Shown piece by piece: positions 44,340 through 53,486 of a DNA stretch of 64,000 nt. Each line of letters opens with the position of its first letter. The stretch's first letter is position 1. Source of the DNA: Desulfotignum sp. Its GTDB lineage: Bacteria; Desulfobacterota; Desulfobacteria; Desulfobacterales; Desulfobacteraceae. The DNA lies in the NCBI GenBank assembly GCA_011390635.1, contig JAABSA010000004.1:1-64000 (forward strand). Reading direction: 5' to 3'. Made by a program: the position numbers and the translations under genes. The notes beneath the pieces are model-generated. The model had not been told where the DNA came from. It saw nothing but the letters and a program-made list of their open reading frames with translations, and searched no databases.

Positions 44340-46012
44340 GGTATCTCCTTTTTATCTTGGGCCACTCGTTTGAGGGTCCTGCGGCAGGCATGGGCAAAAT
44401 CTTCGGGAAAGATGCCACTGATCCACCGCAGCTGGGCTTCTGAAAAGGTGGCCGGGGCATAGGGCAGCCTGGGAATAAAAGAATAGAGCAAATGCTGACC
44501 AGTGTGTTTTTCATCAAATCGGCCGGATAATTCACTGCCTGTCACCATATCAGCCCCCAGCGTCTCAAGCACCTGAACGGCTGTGAGAATTCCCCTGTCC
44601 AGGGATTTTCGAGTGGCGGTGTCTGCCGCCAGAATGTGGGGAATCCTGGCTTTGGTCATGAGCTGCAGCTCCCATTCACTCACCTGGGCTTTTGGGGCAA
44701 AGAGTATGACATGGTCATCTTCATACACGATTAATGACTTTTCTCCTTTGCCCGTGCCGTCGGTGCGGTTATTGTTTTTAATGGCGGCAATATAAGTATC
44801 AAAAAACGGTTTGTCATGGGCTGCCTCATAGGCACGGACAAACGCGGCCACCAGATCGCCACAGGTAAAGGCCGGCAAAGGATCATGTGCATCATCCATT
44901 ACCTGTCTCGGGACCAGGGCGTTCTGCTGGTGGATCATCTGGTGGGAGGCATGGAGCCGGTGGCCGGACTGGGCAAACCCGAATCCGAAATTCCATCCCC
45001 ACAGGGCCGCATTGAACTGCAAAGGGGTTGAACAGCCATTGTCCAGGGCGGTCATGACTGCCAGGCGCAGGTCTTCCAATGCCTGTTGTGACAGACCGGT
45101 GCGATGCGGCGGCGGGCAGACACCCAGTTGTCCGGCCAGGCGCACATAGACCCGCTGGTAATACAGATGGCGCAACCCCTGCATGTCGTTGAAAGTCAAA
45201 TCCTGTGCCCGGTACCGGATGGCATCGCTGGCCATGTTGGATGCAAAATGGCCCCAGGGGATATAGGAATTGCGGCGCAGGTATTCAACTACATGGGTGG
45301 CGCCGTCGGTATATTCCCCTACGATTTCACTGTTTCCCTGTATTCCGGGCCGCAGTACCATGGCTTCTTTGTAATCGTCGGGCAGATGTGGGTTGTTCAC
45401 CAGCACTTCAAACAGATCATGGAACCGGATCTCGGGCACGGGCGTGCCTTTTTTGCCGGGGATAAATCCCATGCCTGCGGGTTTGGCGGATTCCTGGTCA
45501 AACACCAGAGTGCAGGCATGGCAGGCCAGGGAAGACAGTTCCACAGGGTCGGTGGAAGCCTGGGCCAAAGCGATTTTCAAAGGATGGGGCAACGATTCCA
45601 GCAGCCGGGTTTTGTCTTGTAATGTGAGCTTTGTTTTCCAGGTATCCAGGCTGGAAAACAAAGAGCATCTCCCGGGCTTGGTGATGCCTGTTTTTTCCGG
45701 CCGGCCGGCTTTGGGATCAGCCCAGGCGGAGTTGATAAACGTGGTACCCCGGAAAGGAAAGGGGTTGGCAATTTCATATATCCGGTCTGCTGCAGGCTCT
45801 TGTACGTTGTTTTTTGGAAAATTGGCATGGTTCCATACCGGGGTGCCGTCGGGCAGCATTCCCAGCCGGGATATAAAATCATTTTTGCGCAGATTGTCCA
45901 CTGCAAATGATGGCGTGTGAATACCCACCCGGAATCGGCCACAGGGACTGACGCAGGTTCGTAAAGATGCCGCAGCTGCGGGAGGGGTGTTTTCACAAGG
46001 CAGTGAATCCAT
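44336..46012 (-). CDS. Uncharacterised protein, possible GalT/HIT-superfamily nucleotide enzyme
   Basis: This 558-residue protein has no obvious signal peptide. A central stretch, GWNFGFGFAQSGHRLHASHQ followed by MIH, recalls the histidine-rich active site of the HIT/GalT superfamily (nucleotidyl transferases and hydrolases). The C-terminal part (VYEDDHVILFAPKAQVSEWE) resembles the second GalT-like half. A CxxC (ACHAC, about residue 165) could bind metal. The family call is inference from these fragments and the motif spacing is not canonical. The ATG at 46012 has AGGAG 6 bases upstream. It is transcribed before, and overlaps, the unknown gene at 43932-44339. Confidence 0.55.
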   Translation of the reverse strand: MDSLPCENTPPAAAASLRTCVSPCGRFRVGIHTPSFAVDNLRKNDFISRLGMLPDGTPVWNHANFPKNNVQEPAADRIYEIANPFPFRGTTFINSAWADPKAGRPEKTGITKPGRCSLFSSLDTWKTKLTLQDKTRLLESLPHPLKIALAQASTDPVELSSLACHACTLVFDQESAKPAGMGFIPGKKGTPVPEIRFHDLFEVLVNNPHLPDDYKEAMVLRPGIQGNSEIVGEYTDGATHVVEYLRRNSYIPWGHFASNMASDAIRYRAQDLTFNDMQGLRHLYYQRVYVRLAGQLGVCPPPHRTGLSQQALEDLRLAVMTALDNGCSTPLQFNAALWGWNFGFGFAQSGHRLHASHQMIHQQNALVPRQVMDDAHDPLPAFTCGDLVAAFVRAYEAAHDKPFFDTYIAAIKNNNRTDGTGKGEKSLIVYEDDHVILFAPKAQVSEWELQLMTKARIPHILAADTATRKSLDRGILTAVQVLETLGADMVTGSELSGRFDEKHTGQHLLYSFIPRLPYAPATFSEAQLRWISGIFPEDFAHACRRTLKRVAQDKKEIP

Positions 46013-46488
46013 GATCATCTCCTATGGTTTCAGATCGTCCATGGCAGAGTGATACCCCATATCCCGGTGCCTGTCAAGAAAGGGCAATCTGCATTTCAGG
46101 GTCATCACATGCAAAGCAGCATGGAGCGCCCTCCGGAAATACCTTCCTGCCGGCCTGAGATCCACAGGCTCTGACAGGCCGGCAGGAAGGTATCTCCGGA
46201 GGGTGTTGCCGATTTTTTTTATGTCTTGATGTTACTGCCGTTTTATGACAATATATACATATGTCAGGGTATCAGATGTAATGATACTGAACTGTACAGA
46301 GCTGTAGCAGAAAAAGACAAAATCACACGAGTTGCATTGCAGATTCAGGAACACCTTCACAAGGCCTTCAACGTGACAGCGGTAACATCAAGGACTCGCC
46401 AGGGCACTGTATCCATTGAGCTGATTGAAAAATGTGGTAAAAAAAAGCATCTGACCTCCTGTAATTATAATCAAAAAAAGGAGGCATC
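46013..46488. other. Intergenic region with long palindrome
   Basis: This 476-base gap between divergent genes contains a 29-base-arm palindrome (listed separately), a T8 run at 46213-46220 and a weak inverted repeat TGACA...TGTCA near 46246-46266. An open frame from 46226 overlaps the next gene and lacks convincing support. No RNA gene was recognised. Confidence 0.4.
46129..46203. repeat. 29-bp-arm palindrome (long hairpin)
   Basis: Arms 46129-46157 and 46175-46203 are inverted copies with one mismatch, around a 17-base loop. This is by far the longest hairpin in the window. T8 occurs on the plus strand 9 bases after it, but no plus-strand gene lies upstream. It may end a small RNA or be an intergenic repeat element. 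Confidence 0.7.
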
Positions 46489-46692
46489 ATGGGTTTTTCA
46501 GATTTATTTGTCCCCAAGTATTTACATTCCAATCCAAAGGTCAGGATAAAATTTGTCAACAAATGCAAAGACCTTCATCTTCTGGAGCAGATGACCGAAA
46601 AAGATGAAGATGAAAATGTGGTCCAGGCAGCAAGAGACCGTATTCAGGTGTTGAACACCAGTCAGTCTCAAACAGACTATCAGACCGGATAA
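46489..46692 (+). CDS. Small HEAT-like protein (67 residues)
   Basis: This 67-residue protein has an N-terminal GFSDLFVPKYLHSNPKVRIK and one or two short amphipathic helices resembling a HEAT repeat, where proteins of this kind have a 'pKw.hSdpevR..av' pattern. AAAGGAGG precedes the ATG, which supports translation. It ends inside the 3' end of the convergent thioredoxin/HEAT gene (13-base overlap). Function unknown; HEAT helices usually mediate protein contacts. Confidence 0.65.
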   Translation: MGFSDLFVPKYLHSNPKVRIKFVNKCKDLHLLEQMTEKDEDENVVQAARDRIQVLNTSQSQTDYQTG

Positions 46693-47663
46693 TCCGGGAG
46701 ATTTTCATCAATGGCTGCCAGGGCATCCCTGGCAGCCTCCAAAAGATCCGGATGGTCCAGGCCGGGCAGAATTTTTTTGATCCAGGTTTTTGTCTCAGCC
46801 GTTCCAACTTCTCCCAGGGCATATAAAATATCCCCCTGGACCGGAATATCCTTATCAGAAAATGCCTGGATGAGTCCGGGGCCAAGCTGTGCTGCGAGAT
46901 CCGGGGCTTCATCTGCCAGGGTTTCCACCACCACCATGGCACCCAGGCGCACCGACCATGTGCTGTCCAGCAAAAGTCCGATAAAACCATCAAAAAGTTC
47001 ACCTGCCTGGATCATCTGCCGGCTTATCCATTGGGCATCCCCCTGTTCCAGGATATGTTTCAGGGTCTCGGAACCCAACTGTGATGGATCCGGCCGGTGC
47101 ATCATGGCCAGAATTTCTTCGGGGTCGGTATGACCGGTCCATCTGAAATCCTGGTTCAAAATCAGACAAGGGGCAGATAACACATTATATTTTCGGGCGG
47201 TTTCAGAAAACAGGCTGCCGTCAATAATATGGAGAAAGATCTTTTTTGAGCGGGCTGCCAATGGCAAAAGGGTTCTGACCATGTCTGGGCAATGGGGACA
47301 TTGCATGGCAATGAAAAGGGTCAGACGGCTCTGATGGTCCAGGCTGTCCAGCATGTTTTGTATCGCTCGTGTCAGGGGAGGCCAGGAACCGGCAAGACAG
47401 GACAAGGCTTCCAAAAAGGGGGGCAGTTCTTTTTCCAGGGGAAGCGCACTCAACAGGATGTTGTCAGTCATAAAAAGGCCGGGCAAAGATGCTTTTTTGT
47501 CAGAGGGTCGGATATGTATACACGGGGCCAGCCGTGAAAATTCCCGAACAAAGGAATCAAATTGTGCCTGTTCCGGGTGGTGGGTTTGTGATAGAAAAAT
47601 CTCCTGAGCATGTGGCTGGTTTTTTGCCCAGGCGGAAAATTTTTCTTTGTCGGTTGTTTTCAT
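46680..47663 (-). CDS. Thioredoxin-like plus HEAT-repeat protein
   Basis: This 327-residue soluble protein has a middle thioredoxin/glutaredoxin-like domain with a CPHC active site near residue 121 (FIAMQCPHC, then the cis-Pro region SAPCLIL). HEAT-type helices follow from about 215 to 315 (SVRLGAMVVVETLADEAPDL, IPVQGDILYALGEVG). The CPHC centre is as in AhpF-like and protein disulfide oxidoreductases, so thiol-disulfide exchange on a partner bound by the HEAT part is plausible. The start overlaps the stop of the receiver/GGDEF-like gene by 4 bases, implying coordinated production. Confidence 0.75.
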   Translation of the reverse strand: MKTTDKEKFSAWAKNQPHAQEIFLSQTHHPEQAQFDSFVREFSRLAPCIHIRPSDKKASLPGLFMTDNILLSALPLEKELPPFLEALSCLAGSWPPLTRAIQNMLDSLDHQSRLTLFIAMQCPHCPDMVRTLLPLAARSKKIFLHIIDGSLFSETARKYNVLSAPCLILNQDFRWTGHTDPEEILAMMHRPDPSQLGSETLKHILEQGDAQWISRQMIQAGELFDGFIGLLLDSTWSVRLGAMVVVETLADEAPDLAAQLGPGLIQAFSDKDIPVQGDILYALGEVGTAETKTWIKKILPGLDHPDLLEAARDALAAIDENLPDYPV

Positions 47664-49327
47664 GGCTGAATCTGGTTACCACCTTTTTCTATTGAAAGTG
47701 CCAATGCGTGTAATGCCTGCTGGACCAGATCCGGCCCTGATATGGGTGTCGGATCCTGTGTTTTTGGTCCAAGGTTTTCGGCACGGTTGTTTTTTTCCTC
47801 AAAACAAGCCATTCCTATACTGATGGTCAACTGGATCATCCGGGTGCCCACCTGGATCTTATTGTCACCGATGTTCTGCCTGATACGTTCCGCAAGAATC
47901 TTTGCCATGGTAATCTGTGTATTGGGCAGCACAATGCCGAATTTTTGTCCTGCAAACCGGCACACCACATCCAGGTCCCGCACCATTGCCTGGATCTTTG
48001 CGGCACAGGCGGTTAAAATAATGTCCCCGGTCTTGAATCCGTATGTTTCATTGCATTGGTGAAACTGGTCCACTTCTACCAGCAAAAGGGACAAGGGCAG
48101 TTGATAACGTCTGGCTTTGGACATTTCCACAGCCAGGGTCCGGTTAAACCAGCTGCGGTTCAACAGCCGGGTCAGATGATCCCGTCGTGAAATCAGATCG
48201 ATCCGGTCCCTTGCACCCTTCACTTTATAGGTGAATCTGGCATGTGTAAGGGTTTTCTGGATGGTGTCAACCATATCCATTGCAGATGTCTGTTCCTGGA
48301 TCAAAAAAGTGTAGGCACCTGTAGCAATGGCAGCGGCCCCGGCATCGGTATGGCGTTTGTCCACAATGTAAATCACCGGAGCCCTGGTTCTCAGCCGTAT
48401 CAATTTTTCCAGCAGATGCAGGCCGGACCCGTCCGCCAGCCGGTGGTTGATGAAAATAATGTCCGGCCGGTGGACAGCGACATATTCCAGGGCCTGATCA
48501 GTGGAGTCGGCCTGGAACAGACTGACTTCTATTTTGCCGGCCAGATAATGCTGAAAAATCATAAAGTCATCCCTGAAATGGGTGGCAAACAGGATTCTGC
48601 CGGCCCGATTTTTGCCGGTTTTGTCCTGGAACCATATCTGGCTGCCCATTCCTCTGTTCCGGGATATACGCAGTTGACAGATCACCCGTGCGATGTGATC
48701 TGCCGCTGTCCGGATCTGGTTGACTCCTTGACGCAGCCGCGGGGGCATATCCTTTGCCTGCTGCAAAAAATAGGCACCTGCATGAATTTTTGATAGAAAT
48801 GGGGAAACCTGATTGGTAAATGCCGAAGACAATGCCAGGATGTCTTTAGTAAGTGCAGTTTCAGACAATGATGACTGGTGCTGATCCATGAAGCGGGAAT
48901 AGACTTTTTCCAGTTCCTGGATGCTTTGACCCACGGCAATGCGTTGGCGGAAAAGTGCCAGAAAGAGTAACAGCTTTGCCCTGACCAGAACCGGTTCAAG
49001 GGGTTTGATCACATGGTCCAGCAAAAGGGGAGGGACATTTTCATACAGATCCGGCAGCCCGGCAGTATCTGCTACAAGCAGCACCGGCGGGATCTGGGTA
49101 TGATTCAGGCGGGACAGTCCGCCTGCAATGGCATGGGGATCGATTTTGGTCAAAGACAGGTCCATGACAATAAAGGCCAGGGTCCGGCCAAAGATGTGTT
49201 CCATGGCATCAGCCGTGGTGTCTGCCTCAATAATGGCCAGCTCCGGGGTGTCTGCCAATGCGGCTTTGACAACCCTGGCAGTGTCCTGTGGCGCAATGAT
49301 CAGTGCCGTGTGCAAGGTGGCGGTCAT
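47660..49327 (-). CDS. Two-receiver response regulator with degenerate GGDEF domain
   Basis: This 555-residue protein has an N-terminal receiver-like domain (about 5-120), a helical middle (about 125-230), a second receiver-like domain (about 243-365) and a C-terminal GGDEF-type domain (about 385-540; DHLTRLLNRSWFNRTLA, VDQFHQCNETYGFKTGD). The signature position near residue 459 reads AGQKF instead of GG(D/E)EF, so the acidic residues needed to make cyclic di-GMP are missing and the domain is probably not a cyclase. It may instead bind nucleotide or partner protein. It is cotranscribed and coupled with the thioredoxin/HEAT gene. Confidence 0.85.
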   Translation of the reverse strand: MTATLHTALIIAPQDTARVVKAALADTPELAIIEADTTADAMEHIFGRTLAFIVMDLSLTKIDPHAIAGGLSRLNHTQIPPVLLVADTAGLPDLYENVPPLLLDHVIKPLEPVLVRAKLLLFLALFRQRIAVGQSIQELEKVYSRFMDQHQSSLSETALTKDILALSSAFTNQVSPFLSKIHAGAYFLQQAKDMPPRLRQGVNQIRTAADHIARVICQLRISRNRGMGSQIWFQDKTGKNRAGRILFATHFRDDFMIFQHYLAGKIEVSLFQADSTDQALEYVAVHRPDIIFINHRLADGSGLHLLEKLIRLRTRAPVIYIVDKRHTDAGAAAIATGAYTFLIQEQTSAMDMVDTIQKTLTHARFTYKVKGARDRIDLISRRDHLTRLLNRSWFNRTLAVEMSKARRYQLPLSLLLVEVDQFHQCNETYGFKTGDIILTACAAKIQAMVRDLDVVCRFAGQKFGIVLPNTQITMAKILAERIRQNIGDNKIQVGTRMIQLTISIGMACFEEKNNRAENLGPKTQDPTPISGPDLVQQALHALALSIEKGGNQIQP

Positions 49328-49463
49328 GGGCCTCTCCTATGTGTTGAAGGTAAAAATTTGGGTGTCTCCCTTGTTCTTTACCAGAATCCTGCTTTTAAAT
49401 TAAGTAAAAATCATGTACATAACATACACCAGACCCAAAACCTTTTATCCGGGCAGAAACAGT

Positions 49464-52400
49464 ATGCGCTTTTATGCAGATCTTCACATCCATTCCAAAT
49501 TTTCCCGGGCCACTGCACGGAACCTGGATTTTGAAAATATCTACCATGCTGCCCGGGTCAAGGGGATCAGTGTTGTGGGTACCGGTGATTTTACCCATCC
49601 TTCCTGGGTAAAAGAAATGGAATCCAAGCTGGAGCCTGCTGAACCCGGATTGTTTGCCCTCAAACAGCAGATCGCAGCACCAATTGATACCACCATACCC
49701 TTATCCTGCAAAAATCCGGTGCGGTTTATGCTTCAAGCGGAAATTTCCAATATTTACAAAAAAGACGGCCAGGTCAGGAAAAATCATAATATCATCTATT
49801 TTCCGGATTTGGCCAGTGTTAAAAAATTTAATGCCCGCCTGGATGCCATCGGCAATATTACCTCTGACGGCCGCCCCATTCTGGGGCTGGATGCCAGAGA
49901 TCTTCTGGAAATCATGCTGGAAACCAATGACCAGGGATTTTTGGTACCCGCCCATATCTGGACCCCCTGGTTTTCCCTGTTTGGATCCAAATCCGGTTTT
50001 GACCGAATGGAACACTGTTTCCAAGATTTGACTCCCCATGTTTTTGCGGTGGAAACAGGCCTGTCTTCAGATCCCCCCATGAACTGGCGGGTGGCTGACC
50101 TGGACCATGTCCGGCTGATCTCCAATTCCGATGCCCATTCACCGGGATATTTGGGACGTAATGCCTGTGTGTTCAATACGGATCTGGATTATTCTGCCAT
50201 GCGAAAATCCCTTGAAACCTATGATTCTGTCGCCTTTGAAGGAACCATTGATATGTATCCGGACCAGGGAAAATACCATTATGACGGCCACAGAAAATGC
50301 CATGTCAGCCTGGACCCGGATGACACCGCCCGGCTGGACGGGATCTGTCCGGAATGCGGTAATCCTTTGACACTGGGGGTGCTTTACCGGGTCAGGGAAC
50401 TGGCTGACCGGCCCCGGGGATTTGTGCCGGACAACCGCCAGGGCTATACCAGTATCATTCCGCTGACCGATATACTGTCTGAAATTTTCGGGGTGGGGCC
50501 CAAGACAAAAAAGGTTGCCCGGTATTATGAAAAAGCGGTGCATACACTGGGACCGGAGTTGTGCATCCTCACCGAGCGCTCTTATAACGACATTCAGGCG
50601 GCCGGCATACCGCTGCTGGCAGAGGCCGTCACCCGGATGCGGTCCGGAAATATTACCGTGGAACCGGGATTTGACGGAGAATATGGAAAGGTGCATATTT
50701 TTACGGCACGGGAAAAAGAGCTTCAAAAAGGTGATCTGCAATTAGAGATGACCCTGGGAAAAAAACCGCTGGACTATGAAAAAAAAAGCCGGCTTGTTGT
50801 CAAAATACCCTTGAACAGTCAGGCGGTTCCGCCCAAAACAACCCGTTCAAAACAACACAGGCCAACGCAAAACAAACCCCAAAAAAAACTGTCGGAAACC
50901 GGTGCTGCCAACGAAGCGGGTATTTTGGAAGGATTGAATGCAACACAGCGCCGGGCAGTGGATTCTCCATCCCGTGCGATTCTCATAACGGCCGGGCCGG
51001 GGACGGGAAAAACCCGGACACTCACAGCCAGGATTGCCCGCCTTGTGTCGGAAAAAGAAGTATCTCCCGGACAGATTCTGGCCCTGACCTTTACCAATAA
51101 GGCCGCCCAGTCGCTGTTCGGGCGCATAAAGGCGTTTTTGCCTCCGAACATGCCCCCGGTGACCGCTGCTACGTTTCATGCTTTCTGCCTGGCCATGCTC
51201 AAGGAATATGACGGACTCACTGCCGGGCTTATTGAGGAGGAACATAGAAAAGAGCTGGTGAAAACAGCCCTGCACCAGATGGTGGAAAAAACAACCGGCA
51301 CTGCCCGCCTGGCAGAACGTATGGATCTGCAAATCAGTTTGTGCAAACAGCAGCTTCTGGGGCCCCGGGATAATTTGTCCTGTGCTGCCGGGGACCAGAA
51401 AGTGCTGCAGCCGGTCTATGCCGCCTACCAGGAGCAGTTACAGGCTCTGAATCTCATGGATTTTGAGGATGTGATTTTCCGGTTCCACCACCTGCTCACC
51501 CAGTCTTCCCTTGTGTTGAACCAGGTACAGACCCGGTTTGCCCATGTGTTTGTAGATGAATACCAGGATTTGAATATGGGCCAGTACGAACTGGTAAAGC
51601 TGCTGGCCAGGAACAGCCACATATTTGTCATCGGGGATCCGGATCAGTCCATTTACGGGTTCCGGGGATCAAGCAACCAGTATTTCAACCGGTTTTCCAA
51701 AGACTATCCCGGGTGTGAACAGATAGTACTGACCCAAAATTACCGCTCCACCCAGACTATCCTGGATGCCTCTTTTCAGATGATTTCCCGGTCCGGCCAG
51801 GACAAGGGACCTCAAAAGATTTTTTCAGAGGTCGACAGTGCCCGTAAGCTGATCATCAAGGAAACCGCCACAGAAAAAGCAGAAGCGGTGGCTGTGGGAA
51901 AAATGATTGAAGCAGGGGTGGGGGGGCTGTCTTTTTTTTCCCTGGATACCCGGAACAAAGAAGCGTTTGTAGAGGCATCCTATGGATTTTCAGATTTTGC
52001 CGTTCTGTTCCGGACCCGCAGGCAGGGGAAAATATTTGCAGATGTGTTTGAAAAACATGGTATCCCGTTTCAAACGGCAGATAAAAAAGCGGGGCTTGAT
52101 CTTCCGGGTATCCGCCCTTTGTTAAGCTGTTTTCGGGTCATGACCCGCCGGTGGGGGACAAAAGATATGCAGACCCTGAACAGCCATTTTGCCGTGTCGC
52201 ATAAAGCCAGAGAGATGCAGAAGTGCCCGGAAAAAATCCTTGGACCTGTTTGGGATCAGCTCCCAGACCGATCCACCCGGGAATGTCTGGATCTGTTTGT
52301 CCGGTTTTTGGAAATTCAGCAGTCTCTGGCAGCATGCCCGGCTGCTGCAGATGCCAGAAAACGGCTTGCAGCCCTTGCCGAGGCATTTCCCGATCCCCAG

Positions 52401-52793
52401 GATTTCATGGACCGGCTGGCACTGGATCAGGATCCGGACCATCTGGCAGATGCAGGGGAAAAAGTGTCCCTTTTGACCATGCATGCAGCCAAAGGCCTTG
52501 AGTTTCCTGTGGTCTTTGTCACCGGGTCTGAACAGGGATTGATTCCCTTTGCCAGGGATGGAAAAACCTGTGAGAATGTGGCAGAAGAACGGCGCCTTTT
52601 TTATGTGGCAATGACCCGGGCCATGGATATTTTGTGCTTGACCTATGCCAGGAAAAGACGGGTATACGGCACTCTTGAAAATCGACAGCAATCTGTTTTT
52701 ATAAATGATATTGAAAATCGGCTGGCTCTGTATGAAAAACCAAAAAAAGTTTTGCCCCACAGACCAGAGCAGATCCAGCTGGAATTGTTTTAA
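49464..52793 (+). CDS. PHP-domain phosphoesterase fused to a UvrD-type DNA helicase
   Basis: This protein of about 1109 residues has two parts. Residues 1-400 are a PHP-type domain: YADLHIHSKFSRA at the start, GTGDFTHPSW, SNSDAHSP, and a zinc-ribbon CPECGNPLTLGV near 294, as in the PHP proteins annotated TIGR00375. Residues 480-1105 are a superfamily I helicase: Walker A TAGPGTGKTRT (about 507-515), VDEYQDLN (about 696), GDPDQSIYGFRGSS, and TMHAAKGLEFPVVFVTG near 1002. The combination suggests a DNA repair or recombination enzyme that pairs unwinding with nuclease or phosphoesterase cleavage. The ATG at 49464 starts exactly at the PHP strand; an ATG 17 codons earlier is the alternative. The lytic transglycosylase gene follows. 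Confidence 0.88.
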   Translation: MRFYADLHIHSKFSRATARNLDFENIYHAARVKGISVVGTGDFTHPSWVKEMESKLEPAEPGLFALKQQIAAPIDTTIPLSCKNPVRFMLQAEISNIYKKDGQVRKNHNIIYFPDLASVKKFNARLDAIGNITSDGRPILGLDARDLLEIMLETNDQGFLVPAHIWTPWFSLFGSKSGFDRMEHCFQDLTPHVFAVETGLSSDPPMNWRVADLDHVRLISNSDAHSPGYLGRNACVFNTDLDYSAMRKSLETYDSVAFEGTIDMYPDQGKYHYDGHRKCHVSLDPDDTARLDGICPECGNPLTLGVLYRVRELADRPRGFVPDNRQGYTSIIPLTDILSEIFGVGPKTKKVARYYEKAVHTLGPELCILTERSYNDIQAAGIPLLAEAVTRMRSGNITVEPGFDGEYGKVHIFTAREKELQKGDLQLEMTLGKKPLDYEKKSRLVVKIPLNSQAVPPKTTRSKQHRPTQNKPQKKLSETGAANEAGILEGLNATQRRAVDSPSRAILITAGPGTGKTRTLTARIARLVSEKEVSPGQILALTFTNKAAQSLFGRIKAFLPPNMPPVTAATFHAFCLAMLKEYDGLTAGLIEEEHRKELVKTALHQMVEKTTGTARLAERMDLQISLCKQQLLGPRDNLSCAAGDQKVLQPVYAAYQEQLQALNLMDFEDVIFRFHHLLTQSSLVLNQVQTRFAHVFVDEYQDLNMGQYELVKLLARNSHIFVIGDPDQSIYGFRGSSNQYFNRFSKDYPGCEQIVLTQNYRSTQTILDASFQMISRSGQDKGPQKIFSEVDSARKLIIKETATEKAEAVAVGKMIEAGVGGLSFFSLDTRNKEAFVEASYGFSDFAVLFRTRRQGKIFADVFEKHGIPFQTADKKAGLDLPGIRPLLSCFRVMTRRWGTKDMQTLNSHFAVSHKAREMQKCPEKILGPVWDQLPDRSTRECLDLFVRFLEIQQSLAACPAAADARKRLAALAEAFPDPQDFMDRLALDQDPDHLADAGEKVSLLTMHAAKGLEFPVVFVTGSEQGLIPFARDGKTCENVAEERRLFYVAMTRAMDILCLTYARKRRVYGTLENRQQSVFINDIENRLALYEKPKKVLPHRPEQIQLELF

Positions 52794-52857
52794 AAAGGAT
52801 GCCATACCTGCAGTGAAACATACTGAACATGTGAGCAGAATTCATTCTTTGCAAGGA

Positions 52858-53481
52858 ATGCAGTCATTTTCCGGAACAAAAGGATTTCGACCTGCCCGTT
52901 CCCGGCCAGTGTATTGGCTGGTGTGTCTTTTTCTGGCAGGCATTTTTTTTTCTGTTTTTGTGCCTGCCCATGCTGATATTTACCGGTACATTGACAGTGA
53001 GGGAGTTGTGCATTTTACCAACACCCCCACCGCATCCGGGTATGAGCTCTATATCAGGGAACAGTCTGTTTTTGCGGGCAGGTTTTTAGATCCAGACACC
53101 TATGATGATATTATCCGCAGGGCTGAAAACCGCTACGGGGTTTCTTTTGCCCTGATAAAGGCCGTCATACGCGTGGAATCGGCGTTTAATCCCCGGGCGG
53201 TATCAGTCAAGGGCGCCAGAGGCCTGATGCAGATTATGCCGGAAAATGATGCAGTACTTTTCCTGGCTGATCCTTTTGATCCATCTCAGAACATCATGGC
53301 CGGCACCCGGTATTTAAAACAGCTGCTGGACCGGTATCAACACAAGCTGCCCTTGGCCCTGGCCGCCTATAATGCCGGTCCCGGTGCAGTGGACCGGTAT
53401 CAGCATATCCCTCCCTTCAGGGAAACCCGGGCATATGTCCGAAAAGTGATGGACCTTTACAGCCGATATAAAGGGGCATAG
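52858..53481 (+). CDS. Exported lytic murein transglycosylase with N-terminal DUF4124
   Basis: This protein of about 207 residues has a signal peptide (hydrophobic VYWLVCLFLAGIFFSVFVPA, cleavage after AHA). A DUF4124-like segment follows (DIYRYIDSEGVVHFTNTPT), then a family-1 lytic transglycosylase domain in which Glu of RVESAFNPRAV is the likely catalytic acid, with GARGLMQIMP and AAYNAGPGAVDRY further on. It cuts peptidoglycan glycan strands in the periplasm. The start is uncertain: the ATG at 52858 gives a standard signal peptide but its ribosome site is too close, and a GTG at 52813 is possible. The gene lies just after the helicase fusion. Confidence 0.88.
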   Translation: MQSFSGTKGFRPARSRPVYWLVCLFLAGIFFSVFVPAHADIYRYIDSEGVVHFTNTPTASGYELYIREQSVFAGRFLDPDTYDDIIRRAENRYGVSFALIKAVIRVESAFNPRAVSVKGARGLMQIMPENDAVLFLADPFDPSQNIMAGTRYLKQLLDRYQHKLPLALAAYNAGPGAVDRYQHIPPFRETRAYVRKVMDLYSRYKGA

Positions 53482-53486
53482 ACCTG

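Noticed and set aside
46226-46549. A 107-codon plus-strand frame before the small HEAT-like gene
   Set aside because: It starts inside the tail of the palindrome, has no ribosome site, and ends in the wrong frame over the start of a gene with a strong GGAGG site. A gene remnant cannot be excluded.
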